DNA from: Polynucleobacter antarcticus
Lineage (GTDB): Bacteria > Pseudomonadota > Gammaproteobacteria > Burkholderiales > Burkholderiaceae
Length of the DNA: 64,000 bases
Direction of reading: 5' to 3'
NCBI RefSeq assembly: GCF_013307245.1
Contig: NZ_CP028941.1
Coordinates: 310,001 to 374,000, forward strand
The translations under genes and the position numbers were made by a program. Position 1 is the first letter of the stretch. Each line of letters starts with the position of its first letter. Below are positions 7,338-15,648 of this stretch, in pieces. The notes under the pieces were generated by a model. The model did not search any database. It was not told the DNA's origin and saw nothing but the letters and a program-made list of their open reading frames with translations.

Positions 7338-9320
7338 GTGCCAATTAACGCAACCAAACAATCCCTATTGAATTTGCCTCGCTCAATTAAGCGTGGGTTA
7401 GTGATGATTTTTGATGTCATTATTTGTGGGTTTAGTGTTTGGTTTGCATTTGGACTTCGATTGGATCATTGGGGTTATTTTGAAGGCAATCAATGGATGG
7501 TGTTGATTGTCGCGATTGGGTTTTCATTTCCCCTTTTTATTTCTTTTGGCTTATATCGAGCTATTTTTAGATATGTTGGTTCAGCTGCGCTTGCTTCAAT
7601 GGCGCGTGTATTTATCACTTATACCTTCTTATTTTTTTGTGTATTTACACTTCTTGGCATTGATGGTGTGCCTCGTTCAATTGGGGTCATCCAGCCAATC
7701 CTTCTTTTTATCGGAATTGGCGCAAGTCGATATTTTGTTCGTTATTGGTTGGGGGGTATCAATAATGTTCAAAAATCATTTCATCGGGCTCAACCTATTG
7801 CGCTAATTTATGGTGCTGGCTTTGCGGGTCGTCAACTAGCGGCGGGCTTATCAAGCAACAAAGAGATGGTGGTTAAAGGTTTTATTGATGATGACCCTCA
7901 ATTCCATAAAAGTACCATTAATGGAATTTCTGTATACCCTGGTACGGGTTTACAAGATTTAATCCATCACCTAGATATTACGGATGTGCTGTTGGCCATT
8001 CCTTCGGCCAACCAGCAGCGCAGAAGTGAGATCATTGGCTCTTTAGATGGATGCGGGGTTCGCGTTCGAACGCTGCCAGGCTTTAACGACTTAGCTTCTG
8101 GTCGCGTCAGAATTTCTGATTTGCATGATTTGGATATGAATGACTTGCTTGGACGGGAGGTTGTTCCGCCACAAGTTCACTTGCTGGAAAAGAATATCCG
8201 TAATCAAGTTGTTTTGGTTACTGGGGCTGGCGGCTCCATTGGGAGTGAACTATGTCGCCAGATTATTAAGTTCTCCCCTAAGTCATTAATTCTGATTGAT
8301 AGTAGCGAGCATTCCCTTTATTTGATCTATGAGGAATTAAAGAGAGCCCTTATAGGGCTAAGGGATGATTATTCGGTACTAGTTGGGGATGATGTCAATT
8401 TACCCCCTTCGGGAATGTCAATAAAGCTAATACCTTGTTTGGCTTCAGTGCGCGATAGCGATTTATTGATGAAGATTTTTAGAGCTCATCAACCCACTAC
8501 GGTCTTTCATGCAGCTGCGTACAAGCATGTTCCTTTGGTGGAGCAAAATCCTGCGGAAGGCATTCGCAATAATGTGTTTGGAACTTTCACTTGTGCACAG
8601 GTGAGCTTGGAGTGTGGCGTACCTCACTTTATTCTGGTGAGCACCGATAAAGCGGTTAGACCTACCAATGTGATGGGGGCAAGTAAGCGTATTGCCGAGC
8701 TTCTATTGCAAGCAATGGCGGATATTTCTTTTAAGGGCGATCACTTAACCACTTTTTCAATGGTTCGATTTGGTAATGTGCTTGGCTCCTCTGGTTCTGT
8801 GGCACCACTGTTTAGCGCTCAAATTGCGGCTGGCGGCCCCATTACATTGACGCATTCCGAGGTAACTCGTTATTTCATGACTATTCCCGAGGCGGCGCAG
8901 TTAGTCATTCAAGCTGGTGCAATGGCTAAAGGAGGAGATGTTTTTGTCTTAAATATGGGTGAGCCCGTACGTATTTATGATTTGGCTGTACGGATGGTTT
9001 ATTTGACAGGCCTACTAGTTAGGGATGATGCTCATCCTAATGGCGATATTGAAATTAAGGTCACTGGTTTGCGCCCGGGAGAAAAGCTCTACGAAGAGCT
9101 CCTCATTGGCGATAACCCAGGGGCAACAGATCACCCTAAAATCATGAAAGCGCATGAAGAATTTTTATCATGGGATGAGTTGCAACAGGAGCTTGAAAAG
9201 CTTAATGTCGCCTTGGATGCATGTGATGGCAAGTTGATTAGAAGCATGCTCATAAAGTTAGTCCCCGGCTACCAGCCTAATGGTGATTCAGAGGATTGGA
9301 ATTGGGGGGGGATTGTCTAA
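7338..9320 (+). CDS. Membrane-bound UDP-sugar 4,6-dehydratase, WbpM/CapD/PglF type
   Basis: This 660-residue protein has the full WbpM layout. Four N-terminal membrane segments (about residues 20-140) precede a first Rossmann-like region (LIYGAGFAGRQLA, near 155) and a second, catalytic Rossmann domain (VLVTGAGGSIGSEL, near 295). STDKAVRPTNVMGASKRIAE shows the Met/Lys catalytic pair and FGNVLGSSGSV is also typical. Such enzymes remove water from UDP-GlcNAc to give the 4-keto-6-deoxy intermediate for QuiNAc, FucNAc or bacillosamine. The start is GTG 7338, about 50 bp after IS-A, and the element now separates it from the rest of the polysaccharide operon. Confidence 0.88.
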   Translation: MPINATKQSLLNLPRSIKRGLVMIFDVIICGFSVWFAFGLRLDHWGYFEGNQWMVLIVAIGFSFPLFISFGLYRAIFRYVGSAALASMARVFITYTFLFFCVFTLLGIDGVPRSIGVIQPILLFIGIGASRYFVRYWLGGINNVQKSFHRAQPIALIYGAGFAGRQLAAGLSSNKEMVVKGFIDDDPQFHKSTINGISVYPGTGLQDLIHHLDITDVLLAIPSANQQRRSEIIGSLDGCGVRVRTLPGFNDLASGRVRISDLHDLDMNDLLGREVVPPQVHLLEKNIRNQVVLVTGAGGSIGSELCRQIIKFSPKSLILIDSSEHSLYLIYEELKRALIGLRDDYSVLVGDDVNLPPSGMSIKLIPCLASVRDSDLLMKIFRAHQPTTVFHAAAYKHVPLVEQNPAEGIRNNVFGTFTCAQVSLECGVPHFILVSTDKAVRPTNVMGASKRIAELLLQAMADISFKGDHLTTFSMVRFGNVLGSSGSVAPLFSAQIAAGGPITLTHSEVTRYFMTIPEAAQLVIQAGAMAKGGDVFVLNMGEPVRIYDLAVRMVYLTGLLVRDDAHPNGDIEIKVTGLRPGEKLYEELLIGDNPGATDHPKIMKAHEEFLSWDELQQELEKLNVALDACDGKLIRSMLIKLVPGYQPNGDSEDWNWGGIV

Positions 9321-9391
9321 GCCATGAATATTCTATTTAAGGCTAACTCTTGTGCCATGATCTTGATGCATTTCTAAAATGGCGATGGACT

Positions 9392-9727
9392 ATGTCAGTT
9401 GATAAATTTCTTTCTGAGCTCAAGCAATTTTTTGTAAATTCATTTTCAGGCCCCGTCTATCAAGAGGGGGTTTTGTATTTCATTATCGAAGAGCTACCCA
9501 ATCCAAGAGATTCTGGTCTCTTCAAAATTCTATGCGGTAGTACCCAGATTGGTTTAGATGCGGTTACTTTAGATGAACCTGGTGTTCTTGTTGCCAATCA
9601 GCTGATTGGTTTGCATGCCGCCACTATTCGCAAGTATCCATACCAAAAAATTGAGTACATTAATATTGCGCCTTGGGCACAAGACAAGATTGAAGCTCGT
9701 ATGGCTAGAATTGCTTTAAAAATTTAG
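9392..9727 (+). CDS. Hypothetical protein, 111 aa
   Basis: I do not recognise this protein. From ATG 9392 it is a soluble, mixed alpha/beta-looking chain with no signal peptide or membrane segment: an amphipathic start (SVDKFLSELKQFF), a beta-rich middle (GVLYFIIEEL, FKILCGSTQIG) and a helical end (WAQDKIEARMARIAL). An in-frame ATG at 9350 would add 14 residues. It follows the WbpM-type gene by about 70 bp on the same strand and may be its last operon member. The IS-B junction begins about 100 bp downstream. Confidence 0.55.
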   Translation: MSVDKFLSELKQFFVNSFSGPVYQEGVLYFIIEELPNPRDSGLFKILCGSTQIGLDAVTLDEPGVLVANQLIGLHAATIRKYPYQKIEYINIAPWAQDKIEARMARIALKI

Positions 9728-9846
9728 ACTTTACTTCGATTTTCTCAAATTTATAACTCCCTTTAATCTCGTATTAAAGATATTGAGATCCAAATTAATA
9801 TCCCTACTGCATATTTCGCTGACATGGGATGGTAATCCTCCCCTTT

Positions 9847-10695
9847 TTAACCTAAGCTAAAAGTAGAGGCTGGTACTGCAAGTGCTAGTTTTTGTTTAGG
9901 AGTAATTCCTCCTAAACCCATATTGGGTCTTTCGTGATTGTAGGTCCACATCCATTTGGTTGCAAAGTCTTGTACTTCATCAATCGATTCAAAGAGGTAT
10001 TGATTAAGCCAGTCATATCTCACGGTGCGGTTATAGCGTTCAATATAAGCATTTTGCTGTGGCTTACCTGGTTGGATATAACTCATCTCAATTTGGTGTT
10101 TAGCAGCCCATGCAGTCAGGATGTTTCCTACGAGTTCGGGGCCATTATCACAGCGTATTTTTAAGGGCTTGCCACGCCATTCAATGATCTGATCGAGTGA
10201 CCGGATCACTCGTACTGCGGGCATAGAAAAATCAATATCAATGGCTAAGGCCTCTCGATTAAAGTCATCGATCACATTAAAAAGGCGGATGGTTCTGCCA
10301 TCATGAAGTTGGTCATGCATAAAATCAATCGACCAAGTGTCATTAATGCCTTGAGGTACAGCTAAGGGTAAAGGCTTTTCCCGAACTAAGCGTTTATGGG
10401 GTTTAATCCGTAGATTAAGCTCTAGTTCCTTATCCCTAAAGGGACTTCCCTTGGTCGTAATCCGGTAAACCCGCTTGTGGTTCCAGGTAAATCCCTTCAC
10501 GTTACGCAAAAATAAGAAGCAAAGACCAAAGCCCCAGTTGCGTTGATTGTGAGTAAGACGGATCAGCCAATCGGCAATAAGGGCATTGTCAGAAGACAGC
10601 TTAGGGCTATAGCGATAGCAGGTCTGGCTAATGACAAAGGTATCGCACGCTAAGCGGATGCTCATACGACCCCTTTTTACTTCTTGGCTGGCCAT
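9847..10695 (-). CDS. IS-B copy 1 orfB, DDE transposase domain
   Basis: This 282-residue IS3-family catalytic protein has [10 protein letters not shown] (first Asp), [11 protein letters not shown] (second Asp) and [18 protein letters not shown] (Glu). At the protein level it is identical to the copy at 37860-38708. The frame is open upstream of its ATG back to the slippery run, so it is probably made as an OrfAB fusion. Compared with remembered relatives it has about ten extra residues (near [10 protein letters not shown]) before ELELNLRIK. Confidence 0.92.
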   Translation of the reverse strand: MASQEVKRGRMSIRLACDTFVISQTCYRYSPKLSSDNALIADWLIRLTHNQRNWGFGLCFLFLRNVKGFTWNHKRVYRITTKGSPFRDKELELNLRIKPHKRLVREKPLPLAVPQGINDTWSIDFMHDQLHDGRTIRLFNVIDDFNREALAIDIDFSMPAVRVIRSLDQIIEWRGKPLKIRCDNGPELVGNILTAWAAKHQIEMSYIQPGKPQQNAYIERYNRTVRYDWLNQYLFESIDEVQDFATKWMWTYNHERPNMGLGGITPKQKLALAVPASTFSLG

Positions 10696-10729
10696 CTCAC
10701 GGCGGCGAGATGGCCGAGTTACTTTTTTT
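10690..10729 (-). promoter_or_regulatory. Programmed -1 frameshift signal, IS-B copy 1
   Basis: In sense orientation A7G (10729-10722) is followed after 6 nt by a perfect 9-bp hairpin, GGCCATCTC with GAGATGGCC (10715-10690) and an 8-nt loop. The orfA stop lies between them. The same signal is in the second copy. Confidence 0.8.
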
Positions 10730-10982
10730 GCAAAACTTCCTTTAAGATATCTGCCTGGAGTTGGACTTCGGCGTACATCTTCTTTAGGCGGGCATTTTCA
10801 AGCTCTAACTCCTTTACGCGGGACATCATAGAAGCATCCATGCCGCCGTATTTAGAGCGCCATTTATAGAAGCTAGCAACGCTAATATTGTGCTCACGGC
10901 ACAGTTCTGGGGCTGGCACGCCAGATTCGGCTTGCTTGAGAATGGCCATTATTTGGCTCTCGGTAAATCGGGAGGTCTTCAT
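10719..10982 (-). CDS. IS-B copy 1 orfA, transposase HTH subunit
   Basis: This 87-residue helix-turn-helix protein ([37 protein letters not shown]) ends in a coiled coil ([22 protein letters not shown]). It differs from the second copy by Glu8 versus Asp8 and a few silent changes. It ends just after an A7G run in sense orientation at 10722-10729. Confidence 0.92.
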   Translation of the reverse strand: MKTSRFTESQIMAILKQAESGVPAPELCREHNISVASFYKWRSKYGGMDASMMSRVKELELENARLKKMYAEVQLQADILKEVLQKK

Positions 10983-11052
10983 AGAATTTCCTTCAAATCA
11001 AACTACATAGAAATTCTACTTTTAAATCAAGTTAACCTAGGGGAGGATTACC

Positions 11053-11572
11053 CAATCACTTCTTCTAATATCTGCACCACTCGCTTACCTTTAATTGAGC
11101 CGGCTACATCAATATACAAACTCTCCTTGGTGAACTCGTCTATCAAGGTTAAGCACTTGAGCTTTTGACCATTGGCACAAGCATCAAAGACAAAATCGTA
11201 TGCCCAGACTTCATTGGGCGCCCTTGCTACAAAGGGTTGCCGGTTTGGACTGCCCATATGATCTTTGCGCTTACGAGTCCGCTTCTTGGGCACTTGCAGG
11301 CCTGCGCCAGCCCATATACGGGCAGCACGATCTCGCCCTAATACGATGCCGTCTCGCCGCAAGAAGATTCGGATCCGTCTGGCGCCATAGCGAGGATATT
11401 GTTCAGAGTAAGAACGCATTGCAGCAATCACAGGCTGGTCTTTAACCGGCATCCTTTGCTGATACCCAAGGCCTGACCTAGCTACCTGCAACAGCACACA
11501 GGCTCTTCTTTGGCTAATCCCGCGATCCACTGCGTAGCGTGCTTGCTCTAATCGAGCTTGCACGCTCACCAC
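11053..11572 (-). pseudogene. IS-A copy 2 orfB, 3'-truncated transposase
   Basis: About 173 codons match the 287-residue orfB at 6398-7261, with Met-to-Val (LQVPKKR) and Thr-to-Arg (ARAPNE) changes. The reading frame ends at the IS-B junction after VVQILEEVI. It lacks the SDNGPEF and ESFNG motifs, so it cannot be catalytic. Confidence 0.9.
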
Positions 11573-11829
11573 TTTTTTGCGGTGATCTCCTTCATCACCT
11601 CAATCTCCAGATCCCGTTCTGCCAAGATCTTCTTAAGGCGACTGTTCTCTTGCTCTAACAGCTTTAAGCGCTTCACATCATCTGTACCCATATCGCCAAA
11701 CTTCTTCCGCCAGATATAAATCGAGGGCTCACTCACCCCATGGCGTTTAGCCACCTCTGCAACTGGTGCTTTATCGGCCTCTTGCAATATCCGAACAATC
11801 TGCTCATCCGTAAATCGGGCTCTCTTCAT
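11566..11829 (-). CDS. IS-A copy 2 orfA
   Basis: This 87-residue product is identical in sequence to the intact copy's orfA at 6141-6404. It sits in a truncated element, so only the DNA-binding subunit could be made. Such a protein could act as a transposition inhibitor of the complete copy, as known for some IS3-family OrfA proteins. Confidence 0.9.
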   Translation of the reverse strand: MKRARFTDEQIVRILQEADKAPVAEVAKRHGVSEPSIYIWRKKFGDMGTDDVKRLKLLEQENSRLKKILAERDLEIEVMKEITAKKW

Positions 11830-11902
11830 GTACTACTCCTTTTAGTCAAGGAGGAGTCATTATCTCTAAATTAGTTTGGTCTGAAAATGTCAGGACAGGT
11901 CA

Positions 11903-12072
11903 ATTCCTTGTTCAAAATCTACCTCAAAATCAGCGGCAATATCGAGTGGTAATGCCCCCCACCCAAGAGGGTCAAAGCATCTAAGTTCTAAGAATAAATT
12001 AGCCCCTATTGGAGGTGTGAAGTGAGGCGCAGAGCCATGGCTCGCTCCTGCACCAAGCAGTATTAAATTCAT
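11903..12072 (-). pseudogene. SIR2-like gene remnant, 5' end only, cut by IS-A copy 2
   Basis: The first 56 or so codons read MNLILLGAGASHGSAPHF, then TPPIGANLFLELRCFDP. The NLxLLGAGAS start and the following PPxGxxLF element are typical of SIR2-like (NAD-binding) proteins, which are often found in anti-phage systems. The frame runs into the IS-A terminus at 11902, so the rest is missing from the window. The family assignment rests on this short N-terminal motif. Confidence 0.5.
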
Positions 12073-12195
12073 CAGCTTATATTCCCTAAAGTAAGCTCAG
12101 TCTACTCCCTACCTTGCGCCATGAGTGACCATCAGGGTTAAGGTGCTTGGTAACTCTTGATATTTGGCCTCTTAATGGTTTTGGCTTTAATAGGG

Positions 12196-12979
12196 TTAAA
12201 TGTGCTCGACATACCTCATGACCGTATCGGTTTTTGACCACCTTCCACGTTGCATGATGATTGGCATGCTAGCTCCTGAATTCAATAAATCTTGAGCTGC
12301 ACCTACTCTCATAGAGTGACCACTGATGCCCTTAATGACTAATTCATCTAACTCAGCTTTTTTAGCAAGCCTTTTATAGATTCGATTTATCTGGCCCGCT
12401 CCAATTTGTGGGCTTACATCTAGCGAACGATTAAGCCCACAAAATAGCAATTTCTGATTTTCAGGGAGTCCCTTTATCCACTCTACTAGTGCAATGTGAG
12501 CTCTTTGCGTTAAATGTAACCACTTTCCTGTGGAGTCTTGATCTGTTTTGCTTTTTCGCAGAAGAATAGATGAGGTCTCAATACCATTCTTAATAATTGT
12601 TTTGACATCCTTGACTTGCAGCGATACTAGTTCGCTACGTCTACATAAAGTGTCATATGCTACTAGCAATAGGGCACGATCCCGAATTCCTCTAACTGAA
12701 TTATCGGTAGCTAATATCAACTTTTCTAAAGTATCGGCATTAATGCCACCAGCTTGTTTCGATGATCGGCCTAGCTTTCGATGCATCCTACGCATCTCTA
12801 ATGCTACATCGGGATCTTTGGAGGGATCTTCAAAGCGATTAAGTTTATGAACAGCAGACAGTCCGCATAACGCTCGGCGAATGCCTGCTGAAGATCTGCC
12901 ACTACCCGTTAACTTACAAATATATTGAACAAATAAATAGGGTTCTGCAGGCAAGGCATTAGCATTTTTATCATGGTGA
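12196..12979 (-). pseudogene. Tyrosine recombinase/integrase, N-terminus removed by IS30-like element
   Basis: The catalytic half is intact, with Arg in DTLCRRSELVSL, GHSMRVGAAQDLL (His-x-x-Arg), GRWSKTDTVMRY (Trp, then Tyr nucleophile) and a C-terminal YVEHI. The reading frame stays open up to 12979, where the IS30-like end begins, and no ATG precedes LPAEPYLFVQY, so the core-binding N-terminus was lost. It could be the integrase of a former genomic island. A short product from TTG 12954 is conceivable but would lack the arm/core-binding domain. Confidence 0.8.
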
Positions 12980-14029
12980 ATTCAACTACGAAGTGCAACT
13001 TTGAACAACTAGGGCTAGTGGCTAAGGATGTTTTAGTATCCAAAGCTTAGGGGCCGGTAAGTCAAAGTAGCCATGACCTATCAACACCTTAGCCAAACTG
13101 AACGATATCAGATTTATATCCTTATGAAAGACGGAAAAACCCAAAGCCAGATAGCCCAGCTCCTGGATCGACATAAGTCGACCATTAGCCGAGAGCTTGC
13201 TCGCAATACTGGTAATCGGGGTTACCGTCCCAGGCAAGCCTGCCTGTTAGCAGAGGAACGTTCCCAAGGCTCTCGTAATGCCGCCCAAATCACCCCATCT
13301 GATTGGGATCAGGCTGTGGAGCGCCTAAAGGACCAATGGAGCCCCGTCCAAATTGCCAATCAGAGTTGGTATTAGCATTGAAACCATCTACCGCCATGTG
13401 TACGCCGATAAGGCCGCTGGTGGCAGCCTTTACCAGCAGCTGCGCTGCCAAAAGAAACGCAAAAAGCGCTATGCCAGTGGCCGTGACCGGAGGGGTCAGA
13501 TCGTCGGTAGAAGGCCCATCAGCGAGCGTCCCCAGCACATTGAAGCCAGATCCCAAATCGGCCACTGGGAAGGCGATACCGTCATTGGCGCTGCCCATAA
13601 GCAAGCCATCGTGACCTTAGTCGAGCGCAAGAGTGGTTATGCCTTAATAAGCAAAGTGAACAATAAAACCTCAGAGCTTGTCAGTAATGCCATCATTACC
13701 AAAATGAATCCCTTAAGCCGACTAGTTAAAACACTGACTTTTGACAACGGAAAAGAATTTGCCGAGCATGCCCGAATTGATGAATCGCTGCAATCAACCA
13801 CCTACTTTGCAGATCCGTTTGCGAGTTGGCAACGCGGATCCAATGAAAACTTCAATGGTCTGCTGCGTCAATACATCCCTAAAAAGAGACCGCTATCTAC
13901 TGTGACAGACAAGGAGCTTAGAGTGATTGAAACTAAACTGAATAATCGTCCTCGCAAGAGGTTGGGATTTAAAACCCCGAATGAAGTGTTTATGCAGTCC
14001 TTAAACCGTGTTGCACTTCGTGTTTGAAT
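12980..14029 (+). mobile_element. IS30-like insertion sequence, about 1050 bp
   Basis: The inverted ends are ATTCAACTACGAAGTGCAAC (12980) and, complemented, ATTCAAACACGAAGTGCAAC (ending 14029), 18 of 20 bases matching. Between them lies a single transposase gene of IS30 type. No target duplication is evident (left flank GTGA, right flank CTAC). The left end cuts the integrase gene, and the right end may cut a membrane-protein gene read on the minus strand. Confidence 0.85.
13073..14027 (+). pseudogene. IS30-family transposase, frameshifted
   Basis: Two frames together make one complete IS30-type DDE transposase of about 317 residues. The first (13073-13375) has the HTH MTYQHLSQTERYQIYILMK and HKSTISRELARN. 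The second begins near VGISIETIYRHVY and carries GHWEGDTV (first Asp), LTFDNGKEFAEH (second Asp) and GSNENFNGLLRQYIPK (Glu). The break is at about 13362-13366, where CAATCAGAGTTGG replaces an expected CAATCGAGTTGG-like sequence, i.e. one extra base. Two partial proteins would result, and the element is probably inactive unless complemented. Confidence 0.85.
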
Positions 14030-14183
14030 CTACGAAAGTAAATAGCGCAATGACACTTACTGTTAATGAGCCCAACCAGTACGGATTGACTTGCAGCAGA
14101 TTGCGGGATCGGTAATAGTGAAATACACCAAATAACAAGCCCAACTGAATAGTGCCAAGAATGAAAAAACAGAGGGCAATCAA
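14001..14183 (-). pseudogene. Possible membrane-protein remnant next to the IS30-like element
   Basis: A 60-codon minus-strand frame from TTG 14183 encodes two hydrophobic segments (IALCFFILGTIQLGLLFGV and LGSLTVSVIALFTFV) separated by a charged loop, then runs into the IS30-like end and stops. The amphipathic pattern suggests a former membrane protein. There is no ATG or Shine-Dalgarno sequence, and upstream codons do not look coding. The rest of 14184-14429 contains nothing I can assign. Confidence 0.25.
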
Positions 14184-14429
14184 GTGTTTCGTGTGCGATA
14201 TCGTACAACGACAGTCGTAAAAAGGGGCTGATACAGTATGGATTGATAGTCATCTGACCTTCAGTCCTTCTACCATAGAGACTCTAGCGCCCTTAGTGAA
14301 AAACACTCATAAATGGTTGAAAAGTTATAAAATCTCCACAAGTGCTAAATATCAATGTTTTTAGCCTTAACCCTTTAAGAGAACCCCATATCGGGAAGTC
14401 TCATTGATACCTTGAAAGATTGACTTAAC

Positions 14430-15014
14430 ATGGAAAAAACTATTATCGCTACTGCACTCATAGCCACTCTTGGCCTTAGTGCAAATTTTGCTAGTGCTCA
14501 GCCGGCCAAGCCTGTTGCTGGCGTTATGGCAGAAGAAACTGCCTTAATTTATGACGGCGTTGTTACCAAAATTGATGCGGCAACACGTACGGTTACCCTG
14601 AAAAATAAAGACGGTGAAACCTCCGTTGTTGCAGGTCCAGAAGTGAAGAACTTTGCTCAAATTAAAGTTGGCGATCGTTTTGACGTCGTATATGAAATGG
14701 CTGTAGCAATTGAATTGGTTAAAGTCAAAAGTGCTGGCATCCGAAGTGAAGAAGTCACTACCAAAACAGTTACTGCACCCAAGGGTGATAAGCCTGGTAT
14801 GGTCACTACTAATATTGTGACTGCTGTAGCCAATGTGATTGCCGTTGATAAAGCCAAGAAAGTAGTTTCTCTGAAAGGTCCTCAAGGAAATATTTTCAAC
14901 GTGAAGGTCAAAAACCCTGAGCTATTGAAAGATATCGCTGTAAATGATCAAGTTAAAGTGGTCTACGCAGAAGCCATCGCAGCTGTTGTGAGTGCCCCCG
15001 CTGCCAAGAAGTAA
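14430..15014 (+). CDS. Exported hypothetical protein with two similar beta-rich repeats
   Basis: This 194-residue protein has a clear Sec signal peptide (MEKTIIATALIATLGLSANFASA, cleavage before QPAK). The mature part has two related units of about 55 residues: YDGVVTKIDAATRTVTLKN ending GDRFDVVYEMAVAIEL, and VANVIAVDKAKKVVSLKG ending NDQVKVVYAEAIAAVV. Each looks like a small beta-barrel. I do not know its function; it is probably periplasmic. It is a single-gene unit that ends in a strong terminator. Confidence 0.8.
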   Translation: MEKTIIATALIATLGLSANFASAQPAKPVAGVMAEETALIYDGVVTKIDAATRTVTLKNKDGETSVVAGPEVKNFAQIKVGDRFDVVYEMAVAIELVKVKSAGIRSEEVTTKTVTAPKGDKPGMVTTNIVTAVANVIAVDKAKKVVSLKGPQGNIFNVKVKNPELLKDIAVNDQVKVVYAEAIAAVVSAPAAKK

Positions 15015-15032
15015 TCTTTAATGTTTCAAAAA

Positions 15033-15067
15033 GGCCGCCAGTTCATATGGACTGGCGGCCTTTTTTT
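15033..15067 (+). terminator. Rho-independent terminator
   Basis: GGCCGCCAGT (15033-15042) pairs perfectly with ACTGGCGGCC (15051-15060) around an 8-nt loop, followed by seven T. It lies 18 bp after the exported-protein gene. Confidence 0.95.
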
Positions 15068-15185
15068 ATCCAGCTAGTTAGTGAGGACAGAATCAAAATT
15101 TTGGCAAGAAACTATCAAACGCACATCAAAGACTCAAATAAGCCCCGCTTTTAAGCCCCCTCTATCCCTACTGCTTAAATCAATT

Positions 15186-15238
15186 AATGACTCATAAATA
15201 GATCATTAAACTACTTAAAGACTTATTTATGAGTCATT
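15186..15238. promoter_or_regulatory. Perfect 15-bp inverted repeat upstream of hipBA-like pair
   Basis: AATGACTCATAAATA (15186-15200) is repeated in inverted orientation as TATTTATGAGTCATT (15224-15238), with a 23-bp spacer. It lies about 55 bp before the HipB-like start codon. Autoregulated hip operons carry spaced palindromic operators, so this is a likely operator pair. A terminator role is less likely because only five T follow (15236-15240), although the hairpin is A+T rich. Confidence 0.55.
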
Positions 15239-15291
15239 TTTATTGACCAATGGCATATAAATAGGTATATTAATAGCCCCTATCTAACAAA

Positions 15292-15648
15292 ATGCATAAA
15301 GCATCTATGCGCGTAGATCAACAGCTAACCCTAGCATCAAAACAACTTGGCCAATCCGCTGAAATAGCGCAATGCCTCGTTTCCTTGCGTCTTGCGCGTC
15401 AGGTTCGCCAAAGCGAAGCTGCTATTCGTGCGGGCTTATCTCGCGCAACAGCCCAGCGCATTGAGAAAGGCGATCCTGGCGTTGCTATTGGCGCGATGCT
15501 ACGCTACTTAGATGCAATCGCCCCAGGCGTGACCTTATTGCAACTCTTAAGCGGTACTGATCCTGCAATGATTGCTTTGGAGCGTCGCTCGCGCCCTCAA
15601 CGCGTCCGTGATTTAAGTGCATCTGAAATGAAAGCGCTGGATTTCTGA
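15292..15648 (+). CDS. HipB-like XRE-family antitoxin
   Basis: This 118-residue protein carries a helix-turn-helix around residues 38-75 (RLARQVRQSEAAIRAGLSRATAQRIEKGDPGVAIG), as in HipB-type antitoxins and repressors. The last base pair of its stop overlaps the start of the HipA-like gene (TGATG), so translation is coupled. The N-terminal ATG has no strong Shine-Dalgarno, and the internal ATG at 15307 (MRVDQQL) is an alternative. It should bind and neutralise the downstream kinase and repress the operon through the inverted repeat upstream. Confidence 0.8.
   Translation: MHKASMRVDQQLTLASKQLGQSAEIAQCLVSLRLARQVRQSEAAIRAGLSRATAQRIEKGDPGVAIGAMLRYLDAIAPGVTLLQLLSGTDPAMIALERRSRPQRVRDLSASEMKALDF

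Larger units (their letters stand above)
9831..11052 (-). mobile_element. IS-B copy 1, IS3-family insertion sequence, 1222 bp
   Basis: The termini are inverted repeats GGTAATCCTCCCCT (9831) and AGGGGAGGATTACC (ending 11052). A second copy of equal length lies at 37503-38724 on the other strand. The two copies also share TGGGAT immediately outside this end (9825-9830), so the true tip may be 6 bp further out. There is no target duplication. The right side abuts a truncated IS-A at 11053 and the missing half of IS-A is absent from the left side, so insertion was accompanied or followed by an adjacent deletion. Confidence 0.88.
11053..11902 (-). mobile_element. IS-A copy 2, truncated (850 bp, left part only)
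   Basis: The minus strand carries the IS-A left end (TGACCTGTC, complement ending at 11902), a complete orfA and the first part of orfB, then stops at the IS-B boundary 11053. The retained part is nearly identical to the full copy at 6068. The lost part includes the second Asp and the Glu of the DDE triad, so it is inactive. Its outer end truncates a SIR2-like gene. Confidence 0.9.

Noticed and set aside
13290..13614. Long frames on both strands across the IS30-like transposase
   Set aside because: They are shadows of the transposase coding sequence and have no recognisable domains.
13990..14253. 87-codon minus-strand frame across the IS30-like right end
   Set aside because: Composition is not protein-like; the alternative frame 14001-14183 with two hydrophobic segments is more plausible, though weak.
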